Source: Lactonifactor longoviformis DSM 17459
GTDB taxonomy: Bacteria > Bacillota > Clostridia > Lachnospirales > Lachnospiraceae
Assembly: GCF_900129135.1 (NCBI RefSeq)
Contig: NZ_FQVI01000001.1
Span: forward strand, 367,085 to 431,084
Direction: 5' to 3'
DNA length: 64,000 nt
This document shows positions 8,324 through 16,238 of this stretch, piece after piece. Position 1 is the first letter of the stretch, and each line of letters starts with the position of its first letter. A program made the position numbers and the translations under genes. The notes beneath the pieces were generated by a model. That model had not been told where the DNA came from. It saw only the letters and a list, made by a program, of their open reading frames with translations, and did no database searches.

Positions 8324-9389
8324 TCCGCCAAAAAAGCCCATAGGCATTAAAGATGTGGCCAAATATGCCAAGGTATCTATCTCTACTGTCTCAAATGTTC
8401 TGAACGGCACAAAGACAGTAAGCGAAGAGCTCCGGGAAAGAGTTATGAACGCCGTAAATGCCCTGGGCTATGAGACGAATATGATAGCGCGTGGGCTGAA
8501 AAGCGGAAAAACCAACAATATAGCAGTGATTGTCTCTTCCATCAACAGTATCTTCTTTCCTGCGCTTTTGAACAGCATACAGACAGCTGCGGAAGAGAAA
8601 AATTATACCATCAGTGTATTCGGAACCCATTCCAGCCTGGAGCAGGAAAAAAAGTATATCCAGCTCCTCAAATCCCAGTGGGTGGACGGTATTCTGCTGT
8701 CTTCCTCCCTGGATACGGAAAGCCCCAAGGCCCGGGAGTATATCCATATGCTTACCTCTCTGAACACAAACGGGCATTCTATCCCTGTTGTCTGTCTGGA
8801 GGCTGCCATCAGCGATATGCTGGACGCGGTTGTTGTAAACGATACTGCGGGGATAAAGACAGCGGCAGAGCATCTGATTGCTGTAGGGAAAAAGAACATC
8901 GCCTATATTGCCGCTCCTTTTCAGTTTACTATGGGCAAGCTGCGGAAAGCCGGATATATCCGTGCTCTGGAAGAACATCAATATCCGGTGAATGAACGTC
9001 TGATCGCGGAGGGTGACTACAGTCCCGTCAGCGGTTACCGCTGTATGCAGAAGCTTCTTCAGACCCATCTTCCTCTGGACGGTGTCGTGGCGGGAAACGA
9101 TCAGATGGCTATCGGCGCCATGCGTGCTATTAAAGAAGCAGGATTGAGAATCCCTGAGGACATTGCCGTCATTGGATTCAATGACAATTTTCCCGCTTCT
9201 CTCATTACCCCTTCTTTGTCAACCATACGCGTTCCCAAAGAAGAGATGGGGACTATGGCGTTTAATCTCCTGATGCGCCGTATGGATAACCTTTCCGCCT
9301 CCAGAATGCTGATAAATCTGGACGGGAAACTAATCGTACGTAATTCCACAGATCCCAAAGCGGAAACCGCGTGGGATATGAACTGGTAG
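8313..9389 (+). CDS. LacI-family transcriptional regulator
   Basis: 358 residues. The N-terminal helix-turn-helix reads IGIKDVAKYAKVSISTVSNVLNG followed by the hinge helix; a periplasmic-binding-like ligand domain follows (NNIAVIVSSINSIFFPAL, VVAGNDQMAIGAMRA, IAVIGFNDN). It senses a sugar-like ligand and binds CG-centred palindromes. Three such sites lie in the divergent spacer 2 kb upstream, so it most likely controls both arms of this locus. Translation is coupled to the isomerase gene by an 11-bp overlap. Confidence 0.93.
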   Translation: MNPNPPKKPIGIKDVAKYAKVSISTVSNVLNGTKTVSEELRERVMNAVNALGYETNMIARGLKSGKTNNIAVIVSSINSIFFPALLNSIQTAAEEKNYTISVFGTHSSLEQEKKYIQLLKSQWVDGILLSSSLDTESPKAREYIHMLTSLNTNGHSIPVVCLEAAISDMLDAVVVNDTAGIKTAAEHLIAVGKKNIAYIAAPFQFTMGKLRKAGYIRALEEHQYPVNERLIAEGDYSPVSGYRCMQKLLQTHLPLDGVVAGNDQMAIGAMRAIKEAGLRIPEDIAVIGFNDNFPASLITPSLSTIRVPKEEMGTMAFNLLMRRMDNLSASRMLINLDGKLIVRNSTDPKAETAWDMNW

Positions 9390-9400
9390 AAATGAGGGAA

Positions 9401-9455
9401 ATCCACGCCTTTACATGAGATACAGATATACTCTGTAAAATCATCCGGCGTGGAT
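9401..9455. promoter_or_regulatory. Inverted repeat between the regulator and the RluA-type gene
   Basis: ATCCACGCC (9401-9409) is repeated as GGCGTGGAT (9447-9455) with a 37-base loop and no T-run. The right arm covers the first possible ATG (9454) of the next gene, so it could mask that start. It may be an end-of-operon structure or a translational control element. Confidence 0.4.
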
Positions 9456-10377
9456 GAAAACTATTATGAAAAGAACTTTTACTTATAGCATCACAGCAGA
9501 AGATGAAGGCACAGATGTTGGTTCTTATCTTCGGAAGCTGGGCTACTCACGCCATATCCTGGTCCATCTGAAAAAGACGCAGAATGGAATTCTGGTTAAC
9601 GGCCAATGGGCGTATGTCCGAACCGTTCTTAGGGAGGGGGATGTCCTTTCTGTCTATCTGGCACCGGAAGATTCCTCCCCCAACATTCGTCCTGTGTATA
9701 TGCCCCTGTCCATTGTGTATGAGGATGAAGATATTCTTATCGTTCACAAAGAGGCAGACACTCCTATTCATCCATCTTTGAACAATTATGACAACACACT
9801 GGCCAACGGCATTGCTTACTACTATCAGCAGCAGGGAGAAACTTTTGTCTACCGCTGTATCAACCGTCTGGACAGAGATACTACGGGTCTTCTGATCATT
9901 GCCAAGCATATGCTGAGCGCCGCTGTCCTGTCTCAGATGATGCTGAACCGGCAGATACACCGGACATACCGGGCTGTGGTTAGCGGGATCCCCCCCGAAG
10001 AGGGAACCATAGATGCCCCCATTGCCAGAAAAGAAGGCTCCGCCATAGAACGGCAGATTGATTTTCACAGCGGGGAGCGGGCCGTTACTCATTTTCGCAG
10101 GATTGCTTCTGTTGTAACAGACACCGGGGATTCTTATTCCCTGGTGGAGCTTCAGCTGGACACGGGCCGGACCCATCAGATCCGGGTGCACATGAAATAT
10201 CTGGGATATCCGCTCATCGGGGATTACCTCTACAACCCTGACTACCGAAAAATCAAACGGCAGGCGCTGCACTCTTACCGCCTGGAATTCGAGCACCCGG
10301 TTACACGGCAGAGACTTACCTTTACCGACGATATCCCGGAGGATATGAAACGTATTCTTACAGCTTCTTCTTACTAG
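9454..10377 (+). CDS. RluA-family RNA pseudouridine synthase
   Basis: 307 residues: an S4-like N-terminal part (residues 15-80) and a catalytic domain with the family motif INRLDRDTTGLLIIAK containing the catalytic Asp. TGRTHQIRVHMKYLGYPLIGD near residue 230 is the second RluA signature. It isomerises specific uridines in rRNA or tRNA. No good ribosome site precedes ATG 9454 or the alternative ATG 9466, so the start is uncertain; the first lies inside the arm of an inverted repeat. A terminator follows the stop. Confidence 0.9.
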   Translation: MKTIMKRTFTYSITAEDEGTDVGSYLRKLGYSRHILVHLKKTQNGILVNGQWAYVRTVLREGDVLSVYLAPEDSSPNIRPVYMPLSIVYEDEDILIVHKEADTPIHPSLNNYDNTLANGIAYYYQQQGETFVYRCINRLDRDTTGLLIIAKHMLSAAVLSQMMLNRQIHRTYRAVVSGIPPEEGTIDAPIARKEGSAIERQIDFHSGERAVTHFRRIASVVTDTGDSYSLVELQLDTGRTHQIRVHMKYLGYPLIGDYLYNPDYRKIKRQALHSYRLEFEHPVTRQRLTFTDDIPEDMKRILTASSY

Positions 10378-10436
10378 TGTAGTGTCTGCAAATACTACGA
10401 TCGAATTATCTGCAAAAGGATATCCTGGGACAGTAA

Positions 10437-10487
10437 AGCAGAAGGAAGCCGTGCTTGTCTGCACAGACTTCCTTCTGCTTCTTTTTG
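10437..10487. terminator. Terminator after the RluA-type gene
   Basis: AGCAGAAGGAAG pairs perfectly with CTTCCTTCTGCT across a 19-base loop, followed on the plus strand by TCTTTTT. It lies between convergent genes and may serve both. Confidence 0.75.
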
Positions 10488-10499
10488 CCTCTGATTCTA

Positions 10500-11006
10500 T
10501 TACATTCCAACCGTACGGATCCTGGGGACCTCGTCAATATGAAGATACCTGCTTACACCCTTAATTACAATATCATGGTTCACAAAATGGTTCTGGTTGG
10601 ATACTACAATAGCACCAATCACACCTACTTCCTCCACCCGGATAGGGAAACCGCCTCCGCAGCAGGCATATTCCTTCTCATCCAGGAATAAGTCCTCCAT
10701 AGATTCCCCTGTCTTCTGCAGTTCGCTGTATAGCCTGAGACTGCTCTTCTCTATGGTCTTTACAGTATTGAACTTTCTTCTCATCCACCTCTCATCATCC
10801 AGATTGGTGGTATTTCCTGCGTACTGGAACACCGTATATCCGTTATTCAATCGGATGCTGACAGCCACATCCAGTCCTCTTCTCTTAGCTTCCGAAACAA
10901 TAATATTCCCAAGCTCCCACGCATCTTCATTTGTAAAATGGTTAAACTGAAGAATCTCCTCCTGCATCTGCAGTACGGCAATCACCTCATCAATCGTCAT
11001 ATTCAT
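10500..11006 (-). CDS. Heme-degrading-domain / HbpS-like protein (UPF0303, DUF336 type)
   Basis: 168 residues. The GlcG/HbpS-like fold is recognisable by ALELG-type positions: EDAWELGNIIVSEAKRRGLDVAVSIRLNNGYTVFQYA, then GGGFPIRV and GVIGAIVVSN near the C-terminus. UPF0303 proteins are cytosolic; a heme-binding or small-ligand role is suggested for the family, not proven. ATG 11006 follows ACAGGAGGT. It is a single-gene unit with its own consensus promoter at 11035-11063. Confidence 0.8.
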   Translation of the reverse strand: MNMTIDEVIAVLQMQEEILQFNHFTNEDAWELGNIIVSEAKRRGLDVAVSIRLNNGYTVFQYAGNTTNLDDERWMRRKFNTVKTIEKSSLRLYSELQKTGESMEDLFLDEKEYACCGGGFPIRVEEVGVIGAIVVSNQNHFVNHDIVIKGVSRYLHIDEVPRIRTVGM

Positions 11007-11034
11007 TACCTCCTGTCACATTCTTGCTGTCTTA

Positions 11035-11063
11035 ATTATAGCTCTTTTTCGGGCCTGTGACAA
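11035..11063 (-). promoter_or_regulatory. Promoter of the HbpS-like gene
   Basis: On the minus strand TTGTCA (11058-11063), a 17-bp spacer and TATAAT (11035-11040) precede the gene by about 30 bp, in the gap after trpS. Confidence 0.75.
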
Positions 11064-11081
11064 CGGCATTTGGGGACAGGA

Positions 11082-12086
11082 CTATCGAATCCGATCCGGA
11101 AAGCCTACTTTCCTCTGTACTTTTCGAAGTGTTTTTGCCGCATAATAGTTGGCCTTCTCTGCGTTTTCTTTGATGATGGAGTCTATATAGGCTTTGTCTG
11201 CTTCCAGCTCTTTCACTCTGTCCTGCAATGGCTTCAGGATACTTACCACTGCCTCTCCCACTGCCATCTTGAAGTCTCCATAGCCTTTTCCCTCAAACTC
11301 ACTCTCTACTTCGGATGGTGTTTTTCCTGTACATGCGCTGTATATGTCAATGAGGTTTTTTACCCCCGGCTGCTCATCTCTGTAAGCAACGCAGGCTTCG
11401 GAATCTGTGACGGCGCGCTTGCATTTGCGTATAATCGTATCCGGATCGTCCATGAGGTAAATGCTCCCGTTGGGATTCTCATCTGACTTTGACATCTTCT
11501 TGCACGGTTCCTGAAGGCTCATGATTTTGGCTCCTACTTTGCCGATATATGCCTCCGGAACGGTAAAGACATCGCCGTACAGATTGTTAAAACGGATGGC
11601 TATGTCTCTCGTAAGCTCCAGATGCTGCATCTGGTCAATGCCCACGGGTACCACATCGGCCTGGTAGAGCAGAATATCTGCCGCCATAAGAACCGGATAG
11701 GTAAATAGGCCTGCATTAATATTGTCCGCGTGCTTTGCAGATTTATCCTTGAACTGGGTCATTCGGTTCAGCTCTCCCATATAAGTAAAGCAATTCAGAA
11801 TCCATGACAGCTCCGCATGTCCCGATACATGAGACTGATAATAAATACAGTTTTTCTTGGGATCTAAGCCTGCTGCAATATATAAGGTCAGAAGTGCTCT
11901 GGCTCTTTTTCTAAGGGTAGCAGGATCCTGACGTACCGTAATCGAGTGCATATCCACGACACTGTAGAAACATTCGTATTCGTCGCTCAGATTCACCCAG
12001 TTTTTTAAAGCTCCCAGGTAATTTCCCAGGGTCAGATTTCCTGTAGCCTGCATACCGCTAAATAATATTTTCTTGTCGTTGATCAT
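11082..12086 (-). CDS. trpS: Tryptophan--tRNA ligase
   Basis: 334 residues from ATG 12086. A first ATG at 12101 exists, but GGAGG lies between the two and is spaced correctly only for the second. The class I signatures are present: the HIGH-like GNLTLGNYLGAL near the N-terminus and KMSKSDENPNG in the second half, with the tryptophanyl dimer/ATP region between. It charges tRNA-Trp. Only 80 bp separate it from luxS, leaving no room for a T-box leader; a plain TTGACT-17-TACAAT promoter is present. Confidence 0.96.
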   Translation of the reverse strand: MINDKKILFSGMQATGNLTLGNYLGALKNWVNLSDEYECFYSVVDMHSITVRQDPATLRKRARALLTLYIAAGLDPKKNCIYYQSHVSGHAELSWILNCFTYMGELNRMTQFKDKSAKHADNINAGLFTYPVLMAADILLYQADVVPVGIDQMQHLELTRDIAIRFNNLYGDVFTVPEAYIGKVGAKIMSLQEPCKKMSKSDENPNGSIYLMDDPDTIIRKCKRAVTDSEACVAYRDEQPGVKNLIDIYSACTGKTPSEVESEFEGKGYGDFKMAVGEAVVSILKPLQDRVKELEADKAYIDSIIKENAEKANYYAAKTLRKVQRKVGFPDRIR

Positions 12087-12137
12087 CTGATTTTCCTCCA
12101 TACTCGGGCTTTTCTGCCGGCTTTTTCGCTAGGTTTT

Positions 12138-12166
12138 ATTGTATCACCGGGGATATGGAAAGTCAA
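12138..12166 (-). promoter_or_regulatory. trpS promoter
   Basis: Minus-strand TTGACT (12161-12166), 17-bp spacer, TACAAT (12138-12143). It is divergent from, and directly abuts, the luxS promoter. Confidence 0.75.
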
Positions 12167-12174
12167 TGGAGGGG

Positions 12175-12203
12175 TTGCACGAATGCCTTCAATTCATTAT
12201 AAT
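12175..12203 (+). promoter_or_regulatory. luxS promoter
   Basis: TTGCAC (12175-12180), 17-bp spacer, TATAAT (12198-12203). An upstream in-frame ATG at 12183 falls inside this promoter, supporting the later luxS start. Confidence 0.75.
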
Positions 12204-12233
12204 AGATATACTAACGAAAAAAGGAGAATTAAA

Positions 12234-12713
12234 ATGGAAAAAATCACAAGCTTTACCATCGACCATATAAAACTAAAACCAGGTGTCTACGTCTCCCGCA
12301 AGGATCCGGTGGGCGATCAGGTGATCACAACCTTTGATATCCGTATGACCGCTCCCAATGACGAACCTGTTATGAATACTGCAGAGGTTCACACCATTGA
12401 GCATCTGGGCGCCACTTTTCTTCGAAACGATCCTGACTTTAAGGATAAGATTATTTACTTTGGCCCCATGGGCTGCCGCACCGGTTTTTATCTTCTTCTT
12501 GCAGGGGACTACGAGTCTACTGACATTGTAGATCTTCTGACCGGCATGTTTGAATTTATAAGAGATTACAGGGATGAAATTCCCGGCGCCAGCCCTAAGG
12601 ACTGCGGCAACTATCTGGACATGAACCTGGGAATGGCCAATTATCTGGCCGATAAGTATCTCAGGGATGTTCTCACAGGCATTACCGGAGATCGGTTGAT
12701 CTATCCGGAATAA
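12234..12713 (+). CDS. luxS: S-ribosylhomocysteine lyase (autoinducer-2 synthase)
   Basis: 159 residues from ATG 12234, which follows AAAGGAG. Metal ligands His53 and His57 (EVHTIEHL) and Cys124 (KDCGNY) are present, with catalytic Cys81 in GPMGCRTGFY and Glu56. It cleaves S-ribosylhomocysteine to homocysteine and DPD, the precursor of AI-2, in the activated methyl cycle. Single-gene promoter; lgt follows after 27 bp and is probably co-transcribed. Confidence 0.97.
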   Translation: MEKITSFTIDHIKLKPGVYVSRKDPVGDQVITTFDIRMTAPNDEPVMNTAEVHTIEHLGATFLRNDPDFKDKIIYFGPMGCRTGFYLLLAGDYESTDIVDLLTGMFEFIRDYRDEIPGASPKDCGNYLDMNLGMANYLADKYLRDVLTGITGDRLIYPE

Positions 12714-12740
12714 GAAAAGGAAAAGCAAAGGACTATATTT

Positions 12741-13526
12741 ATGAAAAACGACTTATTTAGTATCGGACCGCTCACCATCCACGGGTACGGGCTAATGATT
12801 GCCATTGGTGTTCTGGCTGCCTATCTGGTGGGGGAATACCGGGCAAAGAAAAACAATCTCAACCCGGAACCTGTATTTGCTATCACCTTTCTCTGTCTGA
12901 TCGGTGGTTTGCTGGGAGCAAAGCTGCTCTTTTTTATCACAGATATAAAAGAAATTCTGGAAAATCCCAAAGTACTTTTAGATCTCTCCTATGGGTTTGT
13001 TGTCTATGGAGGAATCCTGGGAGGAATCCTTACCTTCTATATTTACAGCAGATATAAGAAGCTTAATTTTCTCCAATATTTCGATATCCTGATCCCCTCT
13101 GTTGCACTGGCACAGGGCTTCGGGCGTATCGGATGCTTCCTGGCGGGCTGCTGTTACGGAATGGAATCCAGCTGTCCTTTCAGCATCACATTCCACAGCT
13201 CAGAATTTGCACCCAATGGGATACCCCTGATCCCCACGCAGCTTATATCCAGCGGACTGAACTTCATTCACTTTTTCCTGCTCATCTATCTGGCGAAAAA
13301 AGTAAAGGCACATGGGCAGATCGCAGCTTTGTATCTGATCTTATACAGCGCAGGACGGTTTATCCTGGAATTCTTCCGGGGAGATTTAATCCGGGGAAGT
13401 GTGGGGGCGCTGTCCACCTCCCAGTTTATCTCAATCTTTACCTTTCTGGCAGGTATCATTTTCTTTTGGTTCTGCGGGAAGAAATATAAAAAAGGGACAG
13501 GCCTTTCCGAATCTGGGACACCCTGA
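12741..13526 (+). CDS. lgt: Prolipoprotein diacylglyceryl transferase
   Basis: 261 residues with about seven membrane helices. The Lgt signature GRIGCFLAGCCYG and the YGFVVYGGILGG loop are intact. It attaches diacylglycerol to the lipobox cysteine of prelipoproteins, such as the binding protein at 4297-5334. The last residues are lysine-rich and cytoplasmic. A 48-bp perfect palindrome starts one base after the stop. Confidence 0.96.
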   Translation: MKNDLFSIGPLTIHGYGLMIAIGVLAAYLVGEYRAKKNNLNPEPVFAITFLCLIGGLLGAKLLFFITDIKEILENPKVLLDLSYGFVVYGGILGGILTFYIYSRYKKLNFLQYFDILIPSVALAQGFGRIGCFLAGCCYGMESSCPFSITFHSSEFAPNGIPLIPTQLISSGLNFIHFFLLIYLAKKVKAHGQIAALYLILYSAGRFILEFFRGDLIRGSVGALSTSQFISIFTFLAGIIFFWFCGKKYKKGTGLSESGTP

Positions 13527-13527
13527 T

Positions 13528-13580
13528 CCCAAAAGGGGACGTGTTCTTTCTAGAAAGAACACGTCCCCTTTTGGGCTTTT
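13528..13580. terminator. 48-bp perfect palindrome, probable bidirectional terminator
   Basis: Two 24-base arms meet at 13551/13552 without a loop; the inner part is GTTCTTTCTAGAAAGAAC and the outer part CCCAAAAGGGG. TTTTG follows on the plus side. It separates the convergent lgt and hydG genes. The arms are longer than a terminator needs, so a mobile-repeat origin is possible. Confidence 0.6.
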
Positions 13581-13584
13581 GCAC

Positions 13585-14997
13585 TTAAAACCTGAAATCT
13601 CTCTTCCCTTCTTCAATATCCTTCAGATGCTCTTTTGTGAGCTCCCGGATCTTATCGCTCTTCACATGGGAAAGTTCTTTTTCAATCTGCTTTTCGCCAA
13701 TCTCTCTCGTCTCCGGTGAGGCATAGTCCATCAGGTATTCTTTGAAGGTCATTATGGCATTGGGCTGGCAGCAGTTTGCTATCTGTCCTGATTTTAGAAG
13801 GGTCATGAAGCGGTCTCCGGTTCTTCCCTCTCTGTAGCAGGCGGTACAGAAGCTGGGGATATTGCCCAGCTGGCACAGCCACCTCACTACCTCGTCCAAA
13901 CTTCTGGTATCGCTTACATCGAACTGGGCGGAATTCTCTTCCTCTGGTTCTACATAGCCTCCCACGCTGGTTCTGGACCCTCCGCTTATCTGGGAAATCC
14001 CCAGTTCCAGGACTTTTTCCCTCACCCTCTGGGATTCTCTGGTGGAGACGATCATGCCTGTGTAGGGAACTGCGATACGGATAACAGCTACAATCTTCAT
14101 AAAGGTTTCATCATCTATAGCATTGGAAAAGTCTGCAGTGTCGATATCGTCTGCAGGGCAGATTCTGGGAACGCTAATGGTGTGGGGTCCTACTCCCATA
14201 GCTGCCTCCAGATGCTCTGCATGCATCAGCAGACCCACGAAATCATAACGGTATGTATTCAGTCCATAGAGAACTCCCAGGCCTACATCGTCAATGCCGC
14301 CCTCCATAGCCCGGTCCATGGCCTCAGTGTGATAGGCATAGTCGTGCTTAGGCCCTGTGGGGTGGAGTGCCTCATAGTTCTCCTTATGGTAGGTTTCCTG
14401 GAAGAGGATATAGGTCCCGATGCCCGCATCCTTCAGCTTTCTGTAATTCTCCACTGTGGTAGCCGCAATGTTTACATTTACCCGGCGGATGGCCCCGTTC
14501 TTGTGCTTAATTCCGTAAATGGTCTCAATGCTTTCCAGAATATATTCAATGGGATTGTTCTTGGGATCTTCACCAGCCTCCAGGGCCAGACGTTTATGTC
14601 CCATATCCTGCAGTGCAATTACCTCTTTGCGGATTTCCTCCTGGGTCAGTTTCTTTCTGGCAATGTGTTTATTCTTGGAATGGTACGGGCAGTACACACA
14701 GCCGTTGATACAGTAATTGGACAGATACAGAGGGGCAAACATGACAATACGGTTTCCATAGAACCTTTCCTTGATTTCCTTTGCCACCTCAAACATTTTC
14801 TCCACCAGATCCCGCTCTTCGCATTCCAGGAGGACAGCTGCCTCCCGATGTGTCAGACCCTTGCAGTCTTTTGCTCGCTCAATGAGAGACTCAATCAATT
14901 CCCGGTTATTCTTATTCGCCTTGGCATATTCTAAAGTGTCAAGGATTTCCTCATGATTGATAAACTCCGTAGCTCTTTTTGACATAACATCGTACAT
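13585..14997 (-). CDS. hydG: [FeFe] hydrogenase H-cluster radical SAM maturase HydG
   Basis: 470 residues. The radical-SAM cluster motif is CINGCVYC (Cys-x3-Cys-x2-Cys) near residue 100. The C-terminal second [4Fe-4S] motif that separates HydG from ThiH is present: CTAC about 85 residues before the end and CC in IANCCQPNA. HydG cleaves tyrosine to give the CO and cyanide ligands of the hydrogenase active site. ATG 14997 follows AAGGAAAT; Met5 is an alternative. HydE, HydF and the hydrogenase are not in this window. Confidence 0.93.
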   Translation of the reverse strand: MYDVMSKRATEFINHEEILDTLEYAKANKNNRELIESLIERAKDCKGLTHREAAVLLECEERDLVEKMFEVAKEIKERFYGNRIVMFAPLYLSNYCINGCVYCPYHSKNKHIARKKLTQEEIRKEVIALQDMGHKRLALEAGEDPKNNPIEYILESIETIYGIKHKNGAIRRVNVNIAATTVENYRKLKDAGIGTYILFQETYHKENYEALHPTGPKHDYAYHTEAMDRAMEGGIDDVGLGVLYGLNTYRYDFVGLLMHAEHLEAAMGVGPHTISVPRICPADDIDTADFSNAIDDETFMKIVAVIRIAVPYTGMIVSTRESQRVREKVLELGISQISGGSRTSVGGYVEPEEENSAQFDVSDTRSLDEVVRWLCQLGNIPSFCTACYREGRTGDRFMTLLKSGQIANCCQPNAIMTFKEYLMDYASPETREIGEKQIEKELSHVKSDKIRELTKEHLKDIEEGKRDFRF

Positions 14998-15036
14998 AGG
15001 ATTTCCTTCTTTCTTAAATAAATTTGTCGAAACAAT

Positions 15037-15101
15037 ATGGCGGCCCTGCAGAGGACCGCCGCATTAGTTCTATTATAAATGATATTTCTTATCATTGCCA
15101 G
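15037..15101 (-). promoter_or_regulatory. hydG promoter and 5' leader hairpin
   Basis: Minus-strand CTGGCA (15096-15101), 18-bp spacer and TATAAT (15072-15077). The spacer holds ATGATA/TATCAT as a 6-bp inverted repeat, a possible regulator site. The transcript then begins with a GC-rich hairpin (GGCGGTCC...GGGCCGCC, 15040-15061) about 40 bases before the ribosome site. Confidence 0.55.
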
Positions 15102-15168
15102 TAGTTCACGCATTTTTCTGACATTTTTTTCACATTCTTTTTTTGTTCTGCCGGAATTCCCGGGCCTT

Positions 15169-16224
15169 TTAAAAAGTCAGGTATTGTTCCAGATCCTTGC
15201 GGTCATTGGAATACTTAAACGCACTGCTGCTGCTGATTACCTTTTTCCGCACCAGATTGGCCAGATCTGCGTTCAGCGAATGCATCCCCACAGAAGCCCC
15301 GGACTGCATAATGGTATTCATCTGATGGCATTTATTCTCCCGGATCAGATTAAGTGCCGCATCGGTTCCCACCAGTACCTCCGTAGCCGCAATCCTGCCG
15401 GAACCATCCATTCTCGGGATCAGACACTGGGTGACAACACCCGCCAGTATTCCGGAAAGCTGAGTCCGTACCTGATTCTGGGCCGCGCCCGGACAGGCAT
15501 CAATAATACGGTCAATGGTCTGGGCCGCTCCGGTAGTATGCAGGGTGGAGAGTACCAGATGCCCGGTCTCCGCAGCCGTAAGGGCGGCTGAGATCGTCTC
15601 ATAATCCCTCATCTCCCCTACCAGGATAACATCCGGATCCTCCCGGAGGGAAGACCGAAGGGCTGAGGCAAAGGATTGGGCGTCACATCCCACCTCCCTT
15701 TGATGAATCAGGGATAGTTTGCGGGTATATACATACTCAATGGGATCCTCTATGGTTATAATGTGCTCCGCTCTGTTCTGGTTAATATAATCGATCATTG
15801 CAGCCAGAGTGGTAGATTTCCCGCTTCCTGTGGGACCCGTCACCAGAATCAGGCCTCTTGGCTTCTCTGCCAGCTCCCGAAGCACCTTAGGAAGCTGAAG
15901 CTCTTCCAGGGTAGGAATCTGGTTGTTCAGCAGACGGATCGTCGCCGCATATTTCTTCTGCTGGCAGAAAACATTTACGCGCTGCCGGTTCCCGTCCGGT
16001 GTCTCAACGGCAAAATCCAGATCCTCTCCCCCCTCCAACAGTCCTTTTTGTTCCAGGGAAAGCATGGAAAGAATCACCTGTCTGGTCTTGCCCTCATCCA
16101 TTCCTCCCCCGGCCTCCCCAAGACTTCCGTTGATCCGGAACAGCATGGGCAGCCCCTGGGATATGTGGATATCCGAGGCTCCTCTTTTCCTGGCTTCCTG
16201 GATAATCTCAAAGATTTCATTCAT
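15169..16224 (-). CDS. pilT: Type IV pilus retraction ATPase PilT
   Basis: 351 residues. Walker A GPTGSGKSTT near residue 135, Asp box, Walker B DVILVGEMRD, His box HLVLSTLHTTGA, and LNLIRENK near the C-terminus, the retraction-specific AIRNLIRE-like motif. PilT depolymerises pili and powers twitching motility and DNA uptake. Last gene of the pilus operon, 14 bp below pilB. Its presence argues for true retractile pili rather than a secretion-only system. Confidence 0.94.
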   Translation of the reverse strand: MNEIFEIIQEARKRGASDIHISQGLPMLFRINGSLGEAGGGMDEGKTRQVILSMLSLEQKGLLEGGEDLDFAVETPDGNRQRVNVFCQQKKYAATIRLLNNQIPTLEELQLPKVLRELAEKPRGLILVTGPTGSGKSTTLAAMIDYINQNRAEHIITIEDPIEYVYTRKLSLIHQREVGCDAQSFASALRSSLREDPDVILVGEMRDYETISAALTAAETGHLVLSTLHTTGAAQTIDRIIDACPGAAQNQVRTQLSGILAGVVTQCLIPRMDGSGRIAATEVLVGTDAALNLIRENKCHQMNTIMQSGASVGMHSLNADLANLVRKKVISSSSAFKYSNDRKDLEQYLTF

Positions 16225-16238
16225 AGCAGTCTCCCTCT

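Noticed and set aside
12102..12182. T-box leader for trpS
   Set aside because: The divergent luxS promoter leaves about 80 bp, too short for a T-box, and a simple promoter is present.
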